A stretch of 55,405 nucleotides of DNA from Burkholderiales bacterium. GTDB lineage: Bacteria > Pseudomonadota > Gammaproteobacteria > Burkholderiales > SG8-39. The DNA lies in the NCBI GenBank assembly GCA_026416295.1, contig JAOAFL010000138.1, positions 1-55,405 on the forward strand, written 5' to 3'. Made by a program: the position numbers and the translations under genes. This document shows positions 30,395 to 38,091 of this stretch, in pieces. Under the pieces are notes generated by a model. That model was given only the letters and a program-made list of their open reading frames with translations. It did not search any database and had not been told where the DNA came from. The number at the start of each line of letters is the position of its first letter. Positions within the stretch are counted from its first letter, which is position 1.

Positions 30395-31612
30395 ATGGGC
30401 GCTCGCCCTCCGAGTAGCATCGCGCGCAACAGCAAGCCGACCCCGGAACCGCAAGAACAGCTCTTCGACACGCATCCCGAAGCGAGCCTCGACTTCGAGA
30501 TCGTGCGCCAGGCCGCCCGACAGCGCTACACGCGGCCGTTCCTGATCCTCGACACCGCCATCGTGCGCCAGAAGCTCGAGCGCTTTCGCGCCGCCATGCC
30601 GCGCGTGCGTCCGCACTACGCGGTGAAGGCGAATCCCGACCGCCGCGTGCTGAAGGCGCTCGTGCAGGAGGGCTGCGGCTTCGAGATCGCCTCGACCGCG
30701 GAGCTCGACCTGCTGCTCGCGCTCGGTGTCCCCGCGCACGAGGTCCTCTATTCCAATCCGATGAAGCCGCGCGCGGCGATCGCCTACGCGGCGGCGAAGG
30801 GCGTGCAGTGGTTCGCGGTCGACAGCGTCGACGAGCTGCGCCGGGTGCACGAGACGTGCGCCGGCGCGCAGCTCTACGTGCGGATCGCGACCCCCAACAT
30901 CGGCAGCGACTGGCCGCTGTCGGGCAAGTTCGGCGCCGGCGCGTCGGAGACGCGCGAGATCGTCGCCACCGCGGCGCGCCTCGGGGCCGATCTTGCCGGC
31001 GTGACGTTTCACGTCGGCTCGCAGTGCCGCAACCCGGAGAACTGGCGCGTCGGCATCGAAAAGGCGCGCGGCGTGTTCGACGCGATGCTGAAGGCGGGGC
31101 TCAAGCCGCGCATGCTCGACATCGGCGGCGGCTTTCCGGTGCGTCACGTCAAGCCGATTCCCTCGATCGAGGTGATCGGCGCGGTGGTGAACGAGGCGCT
31201 CAAGGCGTTTCCGGAGGACGTGCAGGTGGTCGCCGAGCCGGGCCGCTACATGACCTCGGACGCCGGCTACTTCGTCTGTCGCGTGGTCGGCACCACGGTC
31301 CGCGGCGGCAAGCGCTGGATGCACTGGGACGCGGGCCTGTTCGGCGGGATCATCGAAACCACCGAGGGGCTGAAGTACCGGATCCGCTGCGACCGCGCCG
31401 GGCCGGACGTGCCGTGGAACGTCGCGGGGCCGACGTGCGACTCGGTGGACGTCGTGCTGCGCGACGAGCCGTTGCCGTCCGACCTGCAGGAAGGCGACTT
31501 CATCTACATTCGCAACGCGGGCGCCTACACCACCGCCTACGCGAGCGAATTCAACGGCTTTCCGCTGCCCGAGGTGCGGGTCTTCGACTCGTCGCGGCGC
31601 GAGGCGCGCTAG
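30395..31612 (+). CDS. ornithine/lysine decarboxylase, alanine-racemase fold
   Basis: 405 residues of the eukaryotic-ODC-like, PLP-dependent class. The PLP lysine is Lys78 in HYAVKANPD, glycine loop DIGGGFPV, phosphate site EPGRYM, and catalytic Cys348-Asp349 in GPTCDSVD. The GPTCDS form fits ornithine or lysine decarboxylases rather than diaminopimelate decarboxylase. It makes putrescine (or cadaverine) in the cytoplasm as a homodimer whose active sites lie at the interface. AAGGAG precedes the ATG. Expression is probably set by the strong promoter and leader peptide. The stop TAG shares CTAG with the convergent folA stop. Confidence 0.93.
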   Translation: MGARPPSSIARNSKPTPEPQEQLFDTHPEASLDFEIVRQAARQRYTRPFLILDTAIVRQKLERFRAAMPRVRPHYAVKANPDRRVLKALVQEGCGFEIASTAELDLLLALGVPAHEVLYSNPMKPRAAIAYAAAKGVQWFAVDSVDELRRVHETCAGAQLYVRIATPNIGSDWPLSGKFGAGASETREIVATAARLGADLAGVTFHVGSQCRNPENWRVGIEKARGVFDAMLKAGLKPRMLDIGGGFPVRHVKPIPSIEVIGAVVNEALKAFPEDVQVVAEPGRYMTSDAGYFVCRVVGTTVRGGKRWMHWDAGLFGGIIETTEGLKYRIRCDRAGPDVPWNVAGPTCDSVDVVLRDEPLPSDLQEGDFIYIRNAGAYTTAYASEFNGFPLPEVRVFDSSRREAR

Positions 31613-32136
31613 GCCCGCTCGTAGAGCACGAAGTCGAACCGCACGCCGTCGGCGCCGACGTGCGGCTTGCGCTGCGTCTCGCGCCAGCGCGCGCGGTCCC
31701 ATGCGGGAAAACGCACGTCGCCGTCGTAGTCGCGGTGGATCTCGGTGAGCACCAGCCCGTCGGCGATCGGCAGCGCCGCGGCGTAGAGCTCCGCGCCGCC
31801 GATCACGAACACGACCGGCTCGCCCGCACAGAGCGCGATCGCCGCCTCGAGCGAGGCGGCGACGCTCGCGCCCGGCGCCTCGTAGCCGGGCCGGCGGGTA
31901 ACGACGATGTTTTCGCGCCCGGGCAGCGCTCGGCCGAGCGACTCCCAGGTGCGCCGGCCCATGATCACCGGGTGGCCGAGGGTGAGCGACTTGAAGTGCT
32001 TCAGGTCCTCGGGCAGGTGCCAGGGCACCCGGCCGCCGGCGCCGATCACCCCGTTCGCCGCGACCGCGGCGACGAGGTAGATGCGCGGGCCGCACCACGC
32101 GGCGGCGCGCGCCGACGCGCTCGCATTCTGTGACAT
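31609..32136 (-). CDS. folA: dihydrofolate reductase
   Basis: 175 residues, with a short N-terminal extension (about 18 residues) before the family start IYLVAAVAANGVIG. Motifs: VPWHLPEDLKHFK (catalytic Asp is replaced by Glu within LPEDL, as in several DHFRs, or supplied by the next Asp), VIMGRRTWESLG, and FVIGGAELYAAAL. It regenerates tetrahydrofolate used by ThyA, encoded 1 kb away. Ribosome site GAGG precedes the ATG; a perfect TATAAT lies 30 bases upstream. Confidence 0.95.
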   Translation of the reverse strand: MSQNASASARAAAWCGPRIYLVAAVAANGVIGAGGRVPWHLPEDLKHFKSLTLGHPVIMGRRTWESLGRALPGRENIVVTRRPGYEAPGASVAASLEAAIALCAGEPVVFVIGGAELYAAALPIADGLVLTEIHRDYDGDVRFPAWDRARWRETQRKPHVGADGVRFDFVLYERA

Positions 32137-32166
32137 AGATCCTCGCGCGGACGACGGTCGGCGCGG

Positions 32167-32172
32167 ATTATA
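32167..32172 (-). promoter_or_regulatory. -10 box for folA
   Basis: TATAAT on the minus strand, 30 bases before the folA start at 32136, in a 47-base divergent space. A TTGACG is too far away (22 bases) to be its -35. The same island is also close to the start (32184) of the AAA+ gene. Confidence 0.5.
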
Positions 32173-32183
32173 GAAGCCCGTCG

Positions 32184-33179
32184 ATGGTCTCCCGCGTCAA
32201 TCTCGCCGCGCTCCTTCGCTCTGCCGACGGCGCGCCTGCGCAGGCGGCGTCGTGGAACGCCGGGATCGTCGCGCGATCGCGCGCGATGCAGGCCCTGCTT
32301 GCGCGCGCGCGCGAGGCGGCCGCCTCCGACGTCGCGGTGTCCATCGTCGGGCCGGCGGGTTCGGGCAAGCAGACGCTCGCGCGCGCGATCCACCGCGCGA
32401 GCGCGCGCGCGGCGCAGCCGTTCGCGGTGCTCGTCTGCGCGCACGCGGGCGAGGCCGAGCTGCGCGCCGCGCTCGCCGGCGACCCGCGCCCGGCCGGCCC
32501 GCGCGGGGCGGGCGCGGGAACCCTCTATCTCGAAGGGATCGATGCGCTTTCGCCGGCGCTGCAAGCCGCGCTCCTCGAGACGCTCGAAGCGCAGTCGCCG
32601 CACGCCGTGCGGGTACGGCTGATCAGCGCGTCGCGCGAGCCGCTCCAGACGTGCGTCGCGGCCGGCCTCCTGCGCGAAGACCTCGGCTACCGGCTCGCGA
32701 TCGTGCGGCTCGTCGTGCCTGCGCTCGCCGAGCGGCGCGAGGACATCGCACCGCTCGTCGCGCACGCGCTCGCACGGTTCGCCGCGCAGCGGCGCGCGCA
32801 GCCGCCCGCGCTCGAGGCCGACGCGCTCGAGCTGCTGGTCGCGGCCCCCTGGCCGGGCAACGTGCGCCAGCTGCTCGCGACGGTGGAAGCGCTCGCGGCG
32901 ACGGCGGGCGCGGACCCGATCACCCGCGCGCGTGTCGAGCAGGCGCTCGGCGAGGCGCCTCGGCTGCCGACGCTCGACGAGGCGCGGCGCGCGTTCGAGC
33001 GCGACTATCTCGAGCGCGTGCTCGCGATCGCCGGCGGCAGCGTCACGCGCGCGGCGCGTCTGGCCGGCCGCAATCGCACCGAGTTCTACCGGCTGCTTGC
33101 GCGCCACCGGCTCGCGCCGGCGGCGTTCAAGCCGCCAGCGGCACCGCGCGCGGGCGCGGACGACCCCGCGCCGCGCTAG
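32184..33179 (+). CDS. AAA+/Fis-type regulator lacking the sigma-54 contact loop
   Basis: 331 residues built like the C-terminal part of a sigma-54 activator. Walker A is GPAGSGKQT (56–64), Walker B-like GTLYLEGID (112–120), then ALAERREDIAPLV, PWPGNVRQL and a Fis-type helix-turn-helix (about 280–311, VTRAARLAGRNRTEFYRLL). The stretch between Walker A and B is shortened, and the ELFGH and GAFTGA elements that contact sigma-54 are missing. Walker B has Leu-Glu-Gly in place of the usual Leu-Asp-Glu. It therefore probably binds DNA but may not open sigma-54 promoters, much like TyrR. It lies between the divergent folA and convergent thyA. Targets unknown. Confidence 0.8.
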   Translation: MVSRVNLAALLRSADGAPAQAASWNAGIVARSRAMQALLARAREAAASDVAVSIVGPAGSGKQTLARAIHRASARAAQPFAVLVCAHAGEAELRAALAGDPRPAGPRGAGAGTLYLEGIDALSPALQAALLETLEAQSPHAVRVRLISASREPLQTCVAAGLLREDLGYRLAIVRLVVPALAERREDIAPLVAHALARFAAQRRAQPPALEADALELLVAAPWPGNVRQLLATVEALAATAGADPITRARVEQALGEAPRLPTLDEARRAFERDYLERVLAIAGGSVTRAARLAGRNRTEFYRLLARHRLAPAAFKPPAAPRAGADDPAPR

Positions 33180-33182
33180 CGT

Positions 33183-33995
33183 TCAGACCGCGATCGGCGC
33201 GGGAATCGCCGGGTGCGGGTCGTAGTCCTCGACGACGAAATCCTCGTAGCGGAACGCGAAAAGGTCGCGGACCTCGGGATTGAGCCGCAGGCGCGGAAAC
33301 GGGCGCGGCGCGCGGGCGATCTGGGTACGCGCCTGCTCGAGGTGGTTGAGGTAGAGGTGCGCATCCCCGAGCGTCAGCACGAACTCGCCCGGCGCAAGTC
33401 CGGTCGCCTGCGCCACCATGCGCGTGAGCAAGGCGTAGGAGGCGATGTTGAACGGCACGCCGAGAAAGAGGTCGGCGCTGCGCTGGTACAGCTGACACGA
33501 GAGCCGCCCGTCGGCGACGTAGAACTGAAAGAGCGCGTGGCAGGGCGCAAGCGCCATGTGCGGCAGATCGGCCGGGTTCCAGGCGCTCACGACGTGCCGG
33601 CGCGAGTGCGGGTCGCGCCGGATCGCCTCGACGACCTCGCCGAGCTGGTCGATGTCGCGCCCGTCGGGCGCGCGCCAGCGGCGCCACTGGTGGCCGTAGA
33701 CCGGCCCGAGGTCGCCGTTCGCGTCCGCCCACTCGTTCCAGATCGTCACCCCGTGCGCCTGCAGCCAGCGCACGTTCGTGTCGCCGCGCAGGAACCACAG
33801 CAGCTCGTAGGCGACCGACTTGAAGTGCACGCGCTTGGTGGTGAGCAGCGGAAAGCGGTCCGCGAGCGAAAAGCGCATCTGCCGGCCGAACACCGACAGC
33901 GTGCCGGTACCGGTGCGGTCGGGCTTGCGCGTGCCGCGCTCGAGCACCTCGGCGAGCAGGTCGAGGTACTGCTGTTCCTCGCGGTTCGCGCTCAT
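33183..33995 (-). CDS. thyA: thymidylate synthase
   Basis: 270 residues, typical of the short bacterial form. Catalytic Cys152 in [23 protein letters not shown] at the N-terminus, [23 protein letters not shown] and GDAHLYLNH. It methylates dUMP with methylene-tetrahydrofolate, producing dihydrofolate for FolA. A minus-strand TACCAT box (34002–34007) ends six bases before the ATG, predicting a leaderless mRNA. The start overlaps the end of a kinase relic by four bases. Confidence 0.98.
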   Translation of the reverse strand: MSANREEQQYLDLLAEVLERGTRKPDRTGTGTLSVFGRQMRFSLADRFPLLTTKRVHFKSVAYELLWFLRGDTNVRWLQAHGVTIWNEWADANGDLGPVYGHQWRRWRAPDGRDIDQLGEVVEAIRRDPHSRRHVVSAWNPADLPHMALAPCHALFQFYVADGRLSCQLYQRSADLFLGVPFNIASYALLTRMVAQATGLAPGEFVLTLGDAHLYLNHLEQARTQIARAPRPFPRLRLNPEVRDLFAFRYEDFVVEDYDPHPAIPAPIAV

Positions 33996-34305
33996 ACCGC
34001 GATGGTAGCGAAAAGCGCGCGCGCGCTCCGGAAGCGCTGAGCAGGTTCCTTCGCGAGCCGCCGATCGCGCACCGGCCGGTCGCCGGCGAGCCGCGCGGGC
34101 AGCCGCGGCACGTCGTCGTGCGCCTGGCGCAACCTCGGGTCGGCGCGCGCGGCGTCGCCGACGAGCCGCCCGCGGGTCAGCATCTCGTGGAGAATCACCG
34201 CGAGGCTGTGGGGGGCCGAGCGCGCACCGAGCGGCCGCTCGCCGAGCGGAACACGATGTTCCGGGGCTTCAGGTCCCGGTGCACGATGCCGCGGCGATGG
34301 CGCGA
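33992..34305 (-). pseudogene. relic of a Hanks-type Ser/Thr protein kinase
   Basis: Two broken pieces of a kinase in different minus-strand frames. The piece at about 34230–34305 reads [17 protein letters not shown], the catalytic loop. The piece at 33992–34210 reads [18 protein letters not shown] and ends [16 protein letters not shown], the F-helix and C-terminal end of the kinase domain. The N-lobe, the DFG loop and the APE segment are absent, so 40 or more residues were deleted between them. The relic fills most of the 404-base space between thyA and the PilZ-like gene. The remaining piece (34306–34399) holds a TAAAGT box near 34340 and short AGGCAGGCGAG-type repeats ahead of the next ATG. 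Confidence 0.7.
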
Positions 34306-34399
34306 CCCTTGCCCTATGGTGTCGGGCCCGGACGAAATGATAAAGTCCGGCGCAGGCCGCTTTATCGCAGGCGAGACAGGCAGGCGAGGCAGGCGCACC

Positions 34400-35902
34400 A
34401 TGCTCCGGCTCTTCGGCGGCAGGTCCGACCATCCGATGGCCGACGCGAAGGAGGCGCGGCGGATCCTGGACGGCCTCGACGCGCAGGATCCCACGAAGGC
34501 GCTCGAAGAGGTGGTGCACTGGCTCGAGTCGGTGAGCGCGGCCGAGGGGTTCCGGCCCGAGGCGCGGCTGCGGGCGCTCTTCGCGCTGGACGAGGCGGCG
34601 CAAACGCGGCTTCGCAAGCTCGCGCGAGACTATTTCGCCGCCGCGCGGCGGTCGCCCTTTCAGGAGACGAGGCTCTGGGGCGCGCTGCACGGCTATTACC
34701 GGCAGGCCGGCGCCTCGCTCTCGCGCGTTGTCGATCTCCTCGCGCAGGACGCGCAAGCCGCCGGGCGGGTGCGGGCCGAAGCGGCGCTCCTCGTCGTGCG
34801 CACGCTGCGCAACCTCGCGCAGCAGCTCAAATGGGCGCATCTGCGCTACGGTCCGATCGAGCCGGCGCTTTATGCGGCGCTCAACCGCGTGTACGCGTTC
34901 GCCGAAGCGCGTCAGCTCGCGAATGCGCAGGTGAGCGCCTATCCGGGCGTCGCGGGAAACTGCAGCCCGCAGAGCGAATTCCTGACGGCGGCGCTCTTCA
35001 GTGCCGCAGGCCCCGATGCGCTGCTGCCCGCCGAGATCGATCTCGCCGACCGGCTGATCGGGCATTTCGCGGCGCATTTCACGATCGGCGCAAAACCCGA
35101 CGCGGCGGCGCCGTTCTGGCTCGATCTGGCGCAGCCGATGGCGCCTCGCCGCGCGCACGCGGGGCTCGCGCTCGGGCCCGGGGTGCGCTGGCTCGGCGCC
35201 GGCGTCGCGCTCGCGCAGATCGAGCACTTCGCGGAGCGCCTCGCCGCAGGCGGTTCGCTGCCGCAAGAGCTCGCCGCCCTCGCGCCGGGCGAGCCGCAGG
35301 CGCTGCTTGCGGTGCTGCAGCACCTTGCGCGGGCATGGGCGCGCCAGCCGCCGCTGCGCCGATCGACGCGCCACGCGGTCAAAACGCGGGTGTCGGTCAT
35401 CCACGGCTACGCCGCCGTCCTCGCCGCGTTCGGCGGCGGGGGGCAGCTCTCGTTCGCCGCCGAGGGCGCCGAGCACTGGGTGGTCGAGAACGTGAGCGTC
35501 GGCGGCTTCGGCGCGCGGGTGCCGCAGCTGAAGGGCGACTGGCTGCGCGTCGGCGCGCTGGTCGCGCTTCAGCCCGAGGGCGGCGACAACTGGCTGATCG
35601 GCACCGTGCGCCGGGTGCAAAAGACCGGGGCGCGCGAGGCCTGCGTCGGCATCCAGACGCAGGCGCGCGCGGCCGCGGCGGAGCGCTTTCGCGCGGGCGC
35701 GGCGATCGAAGAAGGCATCCTCGTTCGCGGACCGGCGGCGGGAGAGGCGCGCATCGTGCTCGCGCCCGGGATTTACGCGCCGCTGCAGAACCTCGAGCTC
35801 GAGCGCGACGGGCGCACGTTCGTCTACATCCCGCAGGGGATCGTCGCGCGCGGCGAGGACTACGAAATCGGCCGCTACCGCGAGATGGTCAGAGAATCCT
35901 GA
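34400..35902 (+). CDS. large PilZ-like domain protein
   Basis: 500 residues, soluble. About 370 N-terminal residues are helical without a domain I can name. The C-terminal part (about 330–430) looks like a PilZ fold: RVSVIHGY, then WVVENVSVGGFGARV, then VGALVALQPEGGDNWLIGTVRRVQK and ACVGIQTQ. PilZ proteins bind cyclic-di-GMP through an RxxxR box and a D/NxSxxG motif; NVSVGG is visible and the arginines (RRSTRHAVKTR) are plausible. ATG 34400 is chosen because upstream frame overlaps the kinase relic. The nucleotide controlled by RpfG could be its ligand; inference only. Confidence 0.6.
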   Translation: MLRLFGGRSDHPMADAKEARRILDGLDAQDPTKALEEVVHWLESVSAAEGFRPEARLRALFALDEAAQTRLRKLARDYFAAARRSPFQETRLWGALHGYYRQAGASLSRVVDLLAQDAQAAGRVRAEAALLVVRTLRNLAQQLKWAHLRYGPIEPALYAALNRVYAFAEARQLANAQVSAYPGVAGNCSPQSEFLTAALFSAAGPDALLPAEIDLADRLIGHFAAHFTIGAKPDAAAPFWLDLAQPMAPRRAHAGLALGPGVRWLGAGVALAQIEHFAERLAAGGSLPQELAALAPGEPQALLAVLQHLARAWARQPPLRRSTRHAVKTRVSVIHGYAAVLAAFGGGGQLSFAAEGAEHWVVENVSVGGFGARVPQLKGDWLRVGALVALQPEGGDNWLIGTVRRVQKTGAREACVGIQTQARAAAAERFRAGAAIEEGILVRGPAAGEARIVLAPGIYAPLQNLELERDGRTFVYIPQGIVARGEDYEIGRYREMVRES

Positions 35903-36542
35903 CGAGGAACGCGGCGACGTCGGCGATTTCCTCGGCGCAGACTGCGTGTTCCATCGGATACGCGCGCCATTCGACCGTGTAGCCGAGGCGCGCGAGCGTC
36001 GCGCGCGCCGCCTGCGCGAGCGCGAGGGGCACGAGCGGATCGTCGCTGCCGTGCGCGAGAAAGATCGGCGTCGCGGCGTTCGCGGGGCTCGCCTGCGCCG
36101 GGAGCGTCGCCGCGAGCGGCAGCCAGGTCGAGAGCGCGATCACGCCGGCGAGCCGCTCACGGTAGCGCAGCGCCGTGTGCAGTGCGAGCGCCCCGCCCTG
36201 CGAGAAGCCGGCGAGCACGATGCGGCCGCTCGCCACGCCGCGGTCGCGCTCGCGCGCGATCAGCGCCTCGATCTCGCGCTGCGAGGCGCAAAGGCCCGCC
36301 TCGTCCTCGTGCGTGCCCTCGAGCGCCGCGATGTCGAACCAGGCGCGCATGCGCGCGCCGGCGTTGATCGTCACCGGGCGCACCGGCGCGTGCGGAAAGA
36401 CGAACCGCGCCCGCAGCCGCGCCGCAAGCCGCAGCTCGGGCACGATCGGCACGAAGTCGCTGCCGTCGGCCCCGAGCCCGTGCAGCCACACGATGGCGGC
36501 GTCGGGCTGCGGGGCGGTCTCGATCTCGATCGCCTCGAGCAC
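35889..36542 (-). CDS. carboxylesterase/phospholipase family hydrolase
   Basis: 217 residues. Family motifs: VWLHGLGADGSDFVPIVPEL, nucleophile elbow GFSQGGALAL (Ser), acid in HGSDDPLVPL, and catalytic His in PMEHAVCAEEI. This is the Est/YpfH carboxylesterase group, cytoplasmic esterases of broad range. The GTG at 36542 is chosen because it lies just after the mog stop (5 bases) and starts the homology. It overlaps the end of the convergent PilZ-like gene by 14 bases. Last gene of a four-gene minus-strand operon. Confidence 0.9.
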   Translation of the reverse strand: MLEAIEIETAPQPDAAIVWLHGLGADGSDFVPIVPELRLAARLRARFVFPHAPVRPVTINAGARMRAWFDIAALEGTHEDEAGLCASQREIEALIARERDRGVASGRIVLAGFSQGGALALHTALRYRERLAGVIALSTWLPLAATLPAQASPANAATPIFLAHGSDDPLVPLALAQAARATLARLGYTVEWRAYPMEHAVCAEEIADVAAFLVRIL

Positions 36543-36547
36543 CGCGC

Positions 36548-37138
36548 CTACGGCGACCGGCGCAGCGCCGACTTCGGGCGAAAGGCCCGCACCACCGCCT
36601 CGTCGGTCTCGATGTAGGGGCCGCCGATGAGGTCGATGCAGTAGGGGATCGCGGCGAAGATCCCGGGCACGATCGGCTTGCCGTCGGCGTCCTTCAGTCC
36701 TTCGAGCGTCTCGCGGATCGATTTCGGCTGGCCGGGAAGGTTGACGATCAGGCAACCCTTGCGGATCACGGCCACCTGCCGCGACAGGATCGCCGTCGGC
36801 ACGAACTCGAGGCTGATGCGACGCATCTGCTCGCCGAAGCCCGGCATGACCTTGTCGGCGACCGCGAGCGTCGCCTCGGGCGTCACGTCGCGCGGCGCCG
36901 GTCCGGTGCCGCCGGTGGTGAGTACGAGATGGCAGCCGCGCGCATCCACGAGCTCGCGCAGCGTCGCTTCGATTTGCGGCTGCTCGTCCGGAATCAGCCG
37001 CTCTTCGAAGTGCACCGCCGGTGCCCGGATCGCGCGCGCAAGCCACCCCCGCAGCGCCGGCAGCCCCTCGTCGCGATACTCGCCGCGCGAGGCGCGGTCG
37101 CTCACCGACACCAGCCCGACGCGCAGCTCGCCGCTCAT
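36548..37138 (-). CDS. mog: molybdopterin adenylyltransferase Mog
   Basis: 196 residues of the MoaB/Mog fold. The signature TTGGTGPAPRDVTPEATLAVADKVMPGFGEQMR is complete, preceded by VGLVSVSDRASRGEY. It adenylylates molybdopterin before molybdenum is inserted. The cox hydroxylase encoded further right needs such a cofactor (as its cytosine dinucleotide form), so the gene is functionally linked. Start overlaps the DUF3237 stop (ATGA). Confidence 0.94.
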   Translation of the reverse strand: MSGELRVGLVSVSDRASRGEYRDEGLPALRGWLARAIRAPAVHFEERLIPDEQPQIEATLRELVDARGCHLVLTTGGTGPAPRDVTPEATLAVADKVMPGFGEQMRRISLEFVPTAILSRQVAVIRKGCLIVNLPGQPKSIRETLEGLKDADGKPIVPGIFAAIPYCIDLIGGPYIETDEAVVRAFRPKSALRRSP

Positions 37139-37587
37139 CGCACGAGGTAGAAATCCTGCACCACGGCCTGCGGCTCGCGCCAGCCGGTCGCGACGCACAC
37201 CGTGCGGTTCAGCCACGCGTAGGAGGGCGCGGCGGTCTCGAACCAAGGCGTCGCGCGCTGGTAGTAGGCGCCGGGCTCGACCGGCTCGCCGCGCGCAAGC
37301 CGCGCCATCACCTCCGGCGGGCCGTGGCGATAGCCGCGGTTGCGAACGTACACGAGCGCGCCGTCGTGCGTCTGGAGCGTGTAACGCGCGTCCAGATACG
37401 CGACGCCGTCGGCGCGCACGAGCTGCCAGTCGGCGCCGCCCGGGAGCACCCGACCCGAAAAGCGCGGCCCCTCGAACTCGCCGCCGGCGATCGCGACGAT
37501 GCGCCGGCGCCCGAGCGGCGTCTCGCCCAGCTCGCGCGCCGGCTCGAGCGCGACGCGAATGCGGCAGAGAAACTCGGTTTCGATCAC
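37135..37587 (-). CDS. DUF3237 family protein
   Basis: 150 residues with GTG start overlapping the darP stop (GTGA). Small beta-barrel-like protein with RVALEPARELGETPLGRRRIVAIAGGEFEGPRFSGRVLPGGADWQ and YLDARYTLQTHDGALVYVRNRGYRHGP, the DUF3237 pattern. Function unknown for the family. Sits in the operon darP–DUF3237–mog–esterase. Confidence 0.85.
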   Translation of the reverse strand: MIETEFLCRIRVALEPARELGETPLGRRRIVAIAGGEFEGPRFSGRVLPGGADWQLVRADGVAYLDARYTLQTHDGALVYVRNRGYRHGPPEVMARLARGEPVEPGAYYQRATPWFETAAPSYAWLNRTVCVATGWREPQAVVQDFYLVR

Positions 37588-38069
37588 GGCGCGCCCGTCG
37601 CCTCGCGCAGGAGCCGGTAAAGCGCGCGCTGGGCGTGCGGCGCGCCGCCGGTGGCGATCTCGCGACGCGCGTTGCGGATCGCCGCGCGCAGCGCCTGAAG
37701 CGGCGCCCCCGGATGCGCGCGCGCGAACTCGGTGAGCGCGGCATCGTCGGCGATCAGGCGCGCGCGCCAGTCGCGCAGCTGACGCTCTCTCGCGCGCGCG
37801 GCCGCCGATCGCCCCTCGGCCTCGGCGATCGCGGCGCGGATCGGCGCCGGATCGACCGTGCGCATCAGCCGGCCGATGTACTGGAGCTGCCGACGACGCG
37901 CTTCCCGGCTCGCGATTCGGCGCGCGGCCGCAAGGGCGTCGGCGAGCGGCTCGGGCAGCGCGAGCGCCGAAACGCGCGCGCTCGGCAGCGCGAGCAGCGA
38001 CTCGCCGAGCGACTGCAGCTCGGCCATCGCGCGCTTGCGCTGCGTCTTGCTGGGCAGATCGGGCTGCAT
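37584..38069 (-). CDS. darP: DarP/YjgA, 50S ribosome-associated protein (DUF615)
   Basis: 161 residues, basic and helical. N-terminal SKTQRKRAMAELQSLGESLLALP and the RQLQYIGRLMRTVD segment mark the YjgA family, which binds late 50S subunits. It is divergent from pmbA, a pairing conserved in many proteobacteria. A minus-strand TATCAT box (38079–38084) lies nine bases before its ATG. Confidence 0.93.
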   Translation of the reverse strand: MQPDLPSKTQRKRAMAELQSLGESLLALPSARVSALALPEPLADALAAARRIASREARRRQLQYIGRLMRTVDPAPIRAAIAEAEGRSAAARARERQLRDWRARLIADDAALTEFARAHPGAPLQALRAAIRNARREIATGGAPHAQRALYRLLREATGAP

Positions 38070-38075
38070 GCCGCT

Positions 38076-38086
38076 GCTATGATAGC
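38076..38086. promoter_or_regulatory. symmetric -10 box between darP and pmbA
   Basis: The perfect inverted repeat GCTATGATAGC lies in the middle of a 22-base divergent space. It reads TATGAT on the plus strand (38078–38083) and TATCAT on the minus strand (38079–38084), 8 and 9 bases from the two start codons. One element can thus serve both genes. Confidence 0.55.
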
Positions 38087-38091
38087 GCGCG

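Noticed and set aside
32184-33179. Active sigma-54-dependent activator
   Set aside because: ELFGH and GAFTGA elements are missing and Walker B is altered.
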